Position numbers and translations under genes: made by a program. A stretch of 64,000 nucleotides of DNA. Origin: Spodoptera frugiperda (Eukaryota; Arthropoda; Insecta; Lepidoptera; Noctuidae). The stretch covers positions 5,460,001 to 5,524,000 of the forward strand of contig NC_064229.1 of NCBI RefSeq assembly GCF_023101765.2, in the 5' to 3' direction. Shown one piece after another: positions 55,578 through 64,000 of the stretch; positions within the stretch are counted from its first letter, which is position 1; each line of letters opens with the position of its first letter. Below the pieces are notes generated by a model that worked only from the letters and a program-made list of their open reading frames with translations, did no database searches and was not told the DNA's origin.

Positions 55578-57382
55578 AAATTTTTTAAATCAATTCGGTT
55601 GCTTTCGAATCCTTTTATAACAGAAATTAATAACAATAAGCAATCAAATCTCTCCAATTTACAGTACTGTAGTACAGATTGAAATAATCACGTTTTTCCT
55701 TAAGCAAAAAAATATCCAGATTATAAACAAGCTATAACAAAAATAAACGACAGAAGTTTTTTAAGGAAGAAAATAATGGAATTCAAGCCTCAGCGGCCTG
55801 TGGCCTGCTGTTCTTTGTCCCGATAGAAAAAACTCATTACAAACTTTATAAAACGAAGGAAGAGTCAAAGCATGCATAAAGAGATGATTCCCGTTTATTA
55901 ATGGAATATCGATCACGGATGGTTAATTGTTTTCTGTTTGCTAGAAAATCCTCTCCGTTATATCATTTTAATTAACTTTTTATTAGTTACCTACTAAAGT
56001 CTATCTGTTAGGTACTAGGTACTATGTACTACCAGTAGTTGACGTCACTGGTTGTCTTTGGTTTTGGTATATATTTGGTCTGTAGCTGATAATGAATGAT
56101 TGCTGTTTACTGACGCGGAAATGGATTTTAATGAAATTAAGACACTGCCAGACATTTCACATGGAATACTGTTGTACACTTTAGCAAAAAAAAAACAACT
56201 TAGGTTGGCCGTTTCTCGGATTCAGATTAGACAGATATTAGAGGCCATGTTGGACAACGCTGACCGACGCTAGTGGAGGAATAGCCTTTATCAGATTTTT
56301 GTTGGCAGTGTAAGGCTTAACTTGCTTGCTAAAGACGGTGCCAGCCTAAGTGTAAAAATTAAAAAAATATGCAAAAATTAATTAATCAGCCTCATTAAAA
56401 AAATAATACCCGGCAAGAAACAAGCCTTCTTAAGAAAAACTCCAGTTTATGTTTATAAAAATTAATAATTAAATCGGCCGGTCGTGTTTCTTCCGCCCTT
56501 TTCTTTTTATAGCTGTAAATCGTTTACGAGCGTTAGTACAAACAACTTGAGAATAAATAACAAAACAAAGAGGTCTTGCTTTCCGTGATTCGAGAACTCG
56601 ATACGACTCTAAAGCACGCATAACACACGTATTCTGATATCGATTATTTCCCTCGTTTACTGCTAAAGTACCTATATTCCTACTTACCCACTGTTTCAGG
56701 CAAAGAGGTTTCGACCTCTACGTGTATTGAATTTGAAAGAGAAATAACTGAAAACGACTTTTTTCACACAAATGTAGGTGCGCATTCGTGAGCGTGAAAT
56801 ATGGACGGAAATGTGGAATGAAAACTAAATATTATGTTAATACAAAAATAACCATAGCGTGAATGTCACAGGGCAAACACCCACTTCTTTTAAACTACAA
56901 TATTATGAATTTATTTACGCTTCAATTTCTACAAAAAATTGTTTTTTTTAACAAAACCATCTGCTATAGACATATGTAAGTATTTATGTATATTAATAAC
57001 TAATTAAAGCTTGGTTTCAAATAAAATCAGAGCACAGTAGCACTATACATACAGCAGTAAAATCCGAAGAGAGAAAACCTTTTAAATTAACGGTTTCCAC
57101 GAAAAAGTTTTATAACTTAATTCTTCGGTAGCTGACTCTGTCTAAGTTTGATGAATAGTTCTCCCAAAATGATTCTCGGAAGCTTTTCCAAAACTCTTCA
57201 TGGTCTCGTTCGAAACTTTTTTAACACTTCATTCCAGTCAACTAGATTAAAAATTATATTGCACGTTATAGATATGTCAAGTGGTGATGACACTGACAAA
57301 CAAATTGATAGAATCCCGTAGGCCAATAATGCTTTTTATGTAATTATCAACGGACGAATACCGTAAATACACACTCGAAATA
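55578..57382. other. Gene-free stretch upstream of the basic ORF
   Basis: Non-repetitive and AT-rich. GGCCAATAATG at about 57,321 could be a CCAAT-type element 60 bases before the ATG. No clear TATA box. Confidence 0.4.
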
Positions 57383-57658
57383 ATGGCTAAGGAAATGAAA
57401 AAACCAGAGAAGGGAAAAGTTCGAACGACGAGGCAAAGTCAACATAATGAAAATGGCAAGGTAAAAAATGACGTCGCACCGTCCGGCGCTGATGAGTTCA
57501 ACAGACGCACCAGGAAGAGCAATACCAAAGAGGACGGCTTCTACAAATTCAAGAATATGATGACGCGCAATATAAAATCACAAGCAGAAACCATCCCGCG
57601 GAAGGTGACTAAACGAGATAAAAAGCGCGTGAAAAAAAGTAAGAGGTCCCAAATGTAA
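57383..57658 (+). CDS. Candidate single-exon gene for a 91-residue, strongly basic protein
   Basis: The ORF runs from ATG (AAATAATGGCT) to TAA. An in-frame stop at 57,341 lies just upstream, so this is the first Met of the frame. The product has 19 Lys and 10 Arg against 10 acidic residues. It opens MAKEMKKPEKGKVRTT, has FNRRTRKSNTKEDGFYKFK in the middle, and ends with a Lys/Arg-dense tail (KRDKKRVKKSKRS) that would serve as a nuclear-localisation or nucleic-acid-binding patch. Third positions are richer in G/C than the surrounding AT-rich DNA, as expected for coding sequence. AATAAA follows 120 bases after the stop. No signal peptide, membrane segment or known domain is visible. It could be a small lineage-specific nuclear or sperm basic protein, a retrocopy of part of a larger gene, or a chance ORF. 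I do not recognise it. Confidence 0.5.
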   Translation: MAKEMKKPEKGKVRTTRQSQHNENGKVKNDVAPSGADEFNRRTRKSNTKEDGFYKFKNMMTRNIKSQAETIPRKVTKRDKKRVKKSKRSQM

Positions 57659-57777
57659 TCTCCATCTATCAAGCTAAAGGTTCCACGGCTACAAAATGGT
57701 TCTGCCAAGATCCCTTTTCAGTGAATCTTAAAAAGATACGTTTGTAAATTTATTACTTACTTATGTTACAGTCTTTG

Positions 57778-57783
57778 AATAAA
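57778..57783 (+). terminator. Poly-A signal AATAAA downstream of the basic ORF
   Basis: The exact hexamer AATAAA occurs 120 bases after the stop codon at 57,656-57,658. The spacing suits a short 3' UTR. In AT-rich DNA the hexamer is common, so on its own it is weak evidence. Confidence 0.35.
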
Positions 57784-60519
57784 TGATTCCTTTGCACGAG
57801 ATGACGTGTTTCAGTCTGGATTACCATGACAAAACAATAACAACACGTAGATATTAGGGATCCAAAATCCTCACTCAAAAATTGTGAAATAGAGATTTTA
57901 AGCCGCTTTGGTTAAAATATTACACAATCCAACAAGAGCGGGGCCTCGCGCGCGCGGTAGCCATGTTTTATTCTTTTACTCTTTATTCACTTCGGATAAA
58001 GGAATATCGGAACCGAACTAACGTTTGATTCGTTTGTGTTTCATTCATGAAATATTAATCGGAGCACCGAGTAGTGAGGAGTCCATGTAAATACTAGCTT
58101 TGTTGATTTTACATTACAAAATTGCAACAAGACTACAGAACAATGTAGGACAATACAATTTTACTTTAAATATTTTATGTTGAACTTGTTTATTTTTGTC
58201 TCGAAACTTTAGAGCGGAAATACATGAAACACGAACGCTCAGTGCGACCCGACGAACTTTATTGAAAACCTCTGTCTGAATGGAAAAATACGACACGACG
58301 GCAGAGGCTCAGTTTACGAGATCAAATAATAGAGTCGACTGAAATATATTTCGTCATTTTACGTGAAAAGTTAACGCGCTTCAAATAAACCTCTCCAACT
58401 GAATTTAAACAATAAGTACGATGGTACAGTTTTATGCGAATACAGCGCCAAGGTTTAAAAGTGAGGATACGTTAATAAATTTTAACAACGCACACATTTC
58501 ATAAAACATTTTATGCTGGGAAAAATGATTTTTCCACAAACATTTGAGAAGTCACACGTTTATTACTTTCAGTTTTGACGTAATAGGATTTGTTAGCTGA
58601 TGGCTAATTGGAGATAAAAACTGTGAGCCGTGCCCCCAGAGGACATAATATTTACTGAACGTGCATGTAGTATCTAATATGTCTTGCAAGCAAACATAAC
58701 AAAGATTACAAGTTAAATTTATCTCACACGTCAAATGTGTTCTCTTTATATTAGTGGTTAGAATGTACACAGCCATTACGTCCCCGGGTATATATTGTGG
58801 CGAATCTCGCCGGTGCACAATAGTGAGTGAGCCTCCATACAAAATGTACGAGAAAATTACCAATGGTTGGGTTCTGAGTGAGTCCATTTCTTGTTAATAC
58901 GCTGGTGTTGGTTCTGTATTGTTGTATATAATGTCCCACCGTTTTATGAATTATCTTATTAGTATCAGAAAGTTCTGGGGATCTAACATATTTTTGCTAG
59001 AAAATAAATTACGAAAAGGTTAGCAATCGAATGATATATTTCTGTTTTTCTAGTTCTTTTTAATACAATCATTTTAATAGCTTCCGTCCTTAAAACTCTT
59101 ACCATCACTACAATAACTTTTTTTTAAATTTGATAAAATTCATAACATTTGCTCATGAATATGGTTTCATTTTTTTATTTCATTCCAATTTTATTCGAAA
59201 TTCTACAAACACATCTTTACTTAGTATTAGTTGGTAAATATCGTTTAAACATAATTTAGACCTGAACATAAACTAAGAAACAGCATACCTAATTGTATTT
59301 CACGCTCAATACTAGCACGAGGAAGGTGTTGATATAAGTTTATTTCACATTCACAGTAAGAGTTTATGAGAATTATCTTTATCGCGAGGTGATTTCTCGA
59401 CAGTAAACTCTTTACAACCTCGATGACTTAATAGCAGTAAAACGTTTAAACTGCTCACCATAAAAAAGTAACACCTACTTATCACCAGATATGAGTACTA
59501 TATTGTAGAAGGCAAGGCTTTTACCGTACACCGGCACCGAGGATTCTTTTCAAAATACTTGAGAGGAACACTTCAAAATATGCAGTTTCTTTGAATCTTG
59601 AACCTATGTACATGTATTTAAAAATCAATTTCTATTCGTCTCGCTAAAACTCGAGAACAGCTTGACTGATTTGGCAAATTTTGTTCTTGAATTATTTGCG
59701 GAAGGTATAAAAGTTGAGAAAATAATGTTTGAGGCGGTATGAAGTTTTCCGAGCCAGCTAGTGATGAAATAAAAATCAATGATTAACTATATAATAATAT
59801 AAGTCTTGCTTTTTCCAAGATCAAACCAACTTTTGTGACTATTGCAACCACCTGACCAGAGTCGAAATTAAAAGTTTACTTATAAATCCAACGACAGCCA
59901 CTTAGCTACCCCCAACAAAAAGTTAACATAATTTCGTTTTATCACTGTATTCATTCACAAAGTTAAAACCGCGACTTAAACAAAAGCCAAGCTTTGTCCA
60001 AAAGAGAAAAGGGTTCCGTATAGTCTAATTTGAGATTTTGTCAAAACACAATGGGTTCCGTCGTTGCGCAGTGCGACGTAATAATTCGGCCGCCCTTAGA
60101 ACAAGCGGAATCTTACTGCGTATTTTAATAAGTAATATCCATGGCCCTTGGAAGTTATTTCTACAGTGATGCAAACCGTGAATTGAATTACAACTGAGTC
60201 AGAGAGGGGTTTCACTTTTAAATTCTTTTTTTTTTATTTAAAGTGTATCACACTCACATCAATATTGATCAAACACTACCTTATAATTTTTCTAAGTAAT
60301 ATGCGATTTAATAAAAAAAAATAAGTAAGTGGACTTACGGCCGATTTATCAATTCGAGTTTTTGTATGGGAAAACTGTCAAAAATTTTTCATCCAGTAAA
60401 GTTATCCTGGGTTTGAAAAACCAGCCCTTAGTAAACTATGACGTCACAAGTTAGTAATCTCATACAAAATTCATAGATTTCTATCGTTGTCAATTTGACA
60501 AGATGGATACTACCACAGA
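57784..60519. other. Gene-free stretch
   Basis: A short CpG-rich patch, CCTCGCGCGCGCGGTAGCC, lies at about 57,946 and may mark an unannotated promoter. The rest is AT-rich and free of the named repeats. Confidence 0.45.
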
Positions 60520-60720
60520 TGTTTTCATATTACACATCACATCAACAGCCTATAAGTAGCCACTGTCACTGCTGACCAAAGACCTCTTCTAACACGGAGA
60601 AGGTTTGAGCAATAATCACCACGCTTGCACAATGCGGGTGGCGATTTCAAACTTATAATCAGAAATTATAAGCCCAGGTTTCCTCACGATAAGTTCGGCA
60701 AACATTAAATTAGTCAGTCA
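60520..60720 (-). repeat. RepG copy
   Basis: ACATCACATCAACAGCCTAT, TGCTGACCAAAGACCTCTTC, ACCACGCTTGCACAATGCGG and CAGGTTTCCTCACGATAAGT, in the reverse order to 48,333-48,500. Confidence 0.7.
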
Positions 60721-63700
60721 TCAAAGACGAAATTACTTGCAATCATGAGAGAAGTTATAAGCTGTTTTAGTGGCCACACAGTAATTTAGCCAGCAGGAAG
60801 TTTCGAATAAATCAATCAATATGTGTGTAATATTATTGCTAAATCAAAATTGACAGCGTATTGATCCGCTCGGCCCCGAGATTGGATGCAAAGTTTTGTA
60901 AACTTTATGTATATTAACTTCAAGTTACTTTGTTATTAACTTAATTGTGTATGCAAGCTATTTTGCATACTTTGGGGGAAATTAAATAAGATTGTGGGTT
61001 TGTTTATAATAAGAGCTATTAGGATTACATTTACAGGATTTTCTTTAAAAAAACGCGAAAACCAGATCATATTTTTGATCCTTTGTGTCATTAGAGCTGT
61101 AACAAATACAACATAACTTGAGGTTTACGGTTACTACAGCTCCAGTTTCTCAAACTAAACAATTTTCAATACTAGCTACCCCAAACTAAAGGAAACTACC
61201 AAAATTATTTACCAGATTTTCAACTTAATAATAATATGTTAAGTTTGAAATTCTATTAAAGAAATGAGCTTAAATAAATACATCAATCACTACGTCACTC
61301 TTTCAGACCAGCTAGTAGCTACTGGTTTTCCGAATAAAAACGGTTCCTCCATTTTCAACGAGTTTTCATAGCGAGTCCGTAGTTTTTGTTAAAAAGTCTA
61401 TTGTATTGGTTTTAGGAATAGTCTGTTGATTGGGGAGCTCTGAATTTATACCAGAGAATTAGTATTGTTGTTGACAAAAGGTACCTATATAAAGAATCTT
61501 GACAATAGGGGATGGTAGATGGCTCTTTTAATTAGCTTGACTGGATGTAAACTGCTTATCGGAACAACTACTTACTTGTTTATCTGGAGTAGGGCGCTGA
61601 TAGTGGTGCTACAGTTTTTAACTTTTACCAAATTGTCATACCTGTCAATAATTGCTGTCCATCATGGTTGTGTTCCAAACATTTTACATTTTTATTGTGT
61701 TCGAAATATTGATAGTCCACTGCTGTGCTATAAGCCTGCTCTACACAAGGTTTGTATAACATACTGGCACACGCGGTAGGGAGGTTGGATAAGGCAGTGG
61801 GCTTTATCAAACGTGTAGTAGTTTAGTCGGTTACTTATATACCCAAGATAATAATAGGGGACAAATGTATTTTAGTCTGTCATTACCATATGACCCTCAA
61901 TGCTTAGTAAACAGTACACCTAAACCAATTTCCTAAAATATTCGCTTAAATGAAATTGACAAGCAAAAACAGAACGCGAACTACTTGTACACACAAAAAC
62001 AACAAAACGTACATTGAAACGAAACAGTTCACAGATTCTGAAAATATTTTCAATAAATTGAAACATCGAGGAGTCGAGCTGCCGAGTCGCCGGAAATATC
62101 GAAGTTGAACGATTACATCGTACGGACGAAAAATACATGTTTCCATTTCCTTTCTTACTCTTTTACGTTTTATTTTAAATGTAACTTAGCCAGTAATGGT
62201 AGCGTAACAATGGTTCGCTCTCATATTCTTGAATAAGTCTGGTCATAGGGGAGACTCGTTAACTGCTCGGGCGTTCTAAAGAAGTTCCCAATGGATTTGT
62301 AATTTGTGAGGCTCTGAGTAATTTGGCACTTTTATCATATTATGATCGTGATATCGCATACTTCATTATCTAGACCAAACCTTTAGTTAGTTGACGACGA
62401 AACAAGGCTGATTTCATTTCTTTTATTAAGTGGATATTAGGTGTGGTTTAGAGACAAATGTATCGGGTAGGTACGAGGCATCCCTAATACTCACATTGTA
62501 AAAGTATTTTTAATTAGCTGCAATGATAAGCCGGATCGATGCTATTCAAGAGTATGATGTGCAGCCTATAAATTAATAAGGAATTTTTAAGACTCGAGTA
62601 ACAAAGAACTTTCTCAACTTTACCTGTTTTCATTTGTAATCGATTTCATAGTATCATTTTCGTAGTGATCATCAGCCTCTTTCTGTCCCCTGCTGGAGGC
62701 ATTAGCCTCTAAAGTCATTGAACTCGATCTTCAACTCCTCGTATCCACTAATCAGTTTATACTTAAGATTAGTCAAATCTTTAAACTAGATTCATACAAA
62801 AACAGACTGGAACTAGACAGTTAGAAAAGCCAAATCTGCATTTAAAATAGTGACACAATAACGTGGGCCAGACTAGAAAGGGTGTCGAATATATTCATAC
62901 GAGCCGACTACCCGACTACCCCACTATTTGACTCCCCACTAAATTCATGCACGGTCAGAGTTTGTTTTATTTGTGTGTTAGCACTATCTCTAGGGATGTG
63001 CTCTATCGCACCATCGCTCTATTTCAATCGAGCAATCGATAGGAAAACATTATTGCTCGAATTTGTTTTCAGTTTTATGTGTATTTTTGAGTTGGGGTTA
63101 CGTATGTAGATAGTTTATTTTGTACTGTGTTTAATGAATATTAAAGTAATATCTAGTATGAATTACCAATAGAAATGTTGGCCCATAGCCTAGTAATATG
63201 TAATGTATAAAAGCATATAATGCCCCAAGTGTTGCAAGCGTTCATAGGCCACGGTAACTACTTACCATCAGGTGGGTCGTGTGCTTAATTGCCAACGTCA
63301 TGGTATATAAAAAAAATTAAGTATACTGTCACAGGCTGTTAATTATGGTGATGTCTGCCTGTGTCTAAGTAGTACCACAGAATAATAAGTAAAGTAGTAC
63401 TCCCAAAACTAATCTAACACAATGATCGGTTTACATAAAACCACGAGTAAACGAAACGGTTTCATAGTGACACAACATTTTATAACAAACCGAATTGAAA
63501 AGACATTCTAAAGGGTCGGTTGCCTTTTACGATTTTTGTCATAAAGATGGACTGTATATATATTTATACTGTAATATATACATAGCTGTATATATAGTTC
63601 AACGTTGTATATATTTATGTTTTATTCTTGAGGTAAACGAAAGGGTTTACGATAACAATAAAGAATTAAATGGCGGCTGACCAGTAGCCCAAGCCTTTTT

Positions 63701-64000
63701 ATGGTCCTGCAGGCTTAGTTAGAAGTGTATCTGATTATAATATACTTTCCAATATATTTCTGAAATTTTATCATTGAATTAGTAACAAAATAACTGCTAA
63801 TGGAATTAATTTGTGGTAAAGAAATTAAGTAACATAGAATCTAGACTTCTGAGAGCTATATATATAATTAAACCTCCCTTCTCCACCCAAGAAGTACCTA
63901 TAAAAAAAACATGATCCTCCTCAAAACATGCTAATACTAATATGCTATTTTATGATGCAATTTATGATTTTTAAATTCCAAGTTATCTCTTATGTCTTTG
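60721..64000. other. Gene-free stretch to the window end
   Basis: Apart from the RepK-related copy at 63,175, no repeats, exons or RNA genes are recognised. ORFs at 61,519, 61,920 and 62,882 lack coding character. Confidence 0.5.
63175..63313 (+). mobile_element. RepK-related retroposon 3' end with A-tail
   Basis: TGTTGGCCCATAGCCTAGTA, GCGTTCATAGGCCACGGTAA, CTACTTACCATCAGGTGGGT and CGTCATGGTATATA8. Confidence 0.7.

Overview
This window is nuclear DNA from an insect, almost certainly a moth or butterfly. It is AT-rich, has no operons or dense ORFs, and is packed with dispersed retroposons of types I recognise from lepidopteran genomes. These include two tRNA-derived SINE families, R1-clade and Jockey-type LINE fragments, short retroposons ending in ..CATCAGGTGATCCGT.. 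plus poly-A, and the 'CCGGCCAAGTGC' repeat. A noctuid-like moth would fit, but I cannot name the species.

Host genes are sparse. The best-supported one is represented by two plus-strand coding exons (35,528-35,778 and 39,795-40,009). They are joined by a phase-compatible intron of about 4 kb and encode a Ser/Lys/Glu-rich segment followed by a Trp- and Lys-rich segment. I do not recognise the protein, and its other exons are not visible here, so much of the window may be intron of this gene or flanking intergenic DNA. A second candidate is a 91-codon, strongly basic, apparently intronless ORF (57,383-57,658) with a poly-A signal 120 bases downstream. Nearly all other ORFs are chance or transposon-derived.

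Layout: 1-13.5 kb is gene-free, with scattered SINE and retroposon copies, one hairpin and a CTACG-rich cluster. 13.6-15.9 kb holds a 5'-truncated, frameshifted LINE of the CR1/Jockey superfamily, interrupted by an antisense Jockey 3' end. 15.9-21.4 kb is gene-free. 21.5-25.1 kb is a nested mosaic: an R1-Jockey chimeric LINE block sits inside a 'CCGGCCAAGTGC' element, and the whole is bracketed by 37-bp inverted repeats. 25-35 kb is gene-free with many retroposon pieces. 35.5-40.0 kb carries the two host exons, with nested repeats in the intron. 40-45.6 kb is repeats. 45,666-46,829 is an R1-clade LINE insertion on the minus strand, flanked by a 14-bp target-site duplication. 46.9-57 kb has SINEs, a degenerate 20-bp tandem repeat and a foldback element. 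57.4 kb has the basic ORF, and 57.8-64 kb is nearly featureless.

Repeat family labels used below. SINE-A: tRNA-derived, B-box side reads CGGGTTCGATTCCCGC, tail GTGGGGCAACA plus A-run. SINE-B: tRNA-derived, head reads GTCGCACTTGCGACCACTCG in antisense. RepC: ends CTTCTGCCAGCGACTTCG and TTTCATATTTATAATATTAG. RepD: core ACTAGTAGAGCTTTTCTCC. RepE: contains GGGCTTTCTGCCC. RepF: ends TTTTTTGAAGTCGG. RepG: contains AGAGGCCTTTGGTCAGCAG. RepK: 3' end CTTACCATCAGGTGATCCGT plus A-run. RepP: begins AAAAACCGGCCAAGTGC and ends ACGGAACCCTAAAAA. R1t: R1 LINE 3' UTR, reading GAAGTCATTGGATGATTTTC just before its A-tail. Family identity was judged by eye from internal copies and memory of lepidopteran sequence; nothing was searched. 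I found no convincing evidence of a new biological system. The more unusual signals are the 20-bp tandem array, repeated short-loop perfect hairpins inside repeat copies, and several nested insertions.
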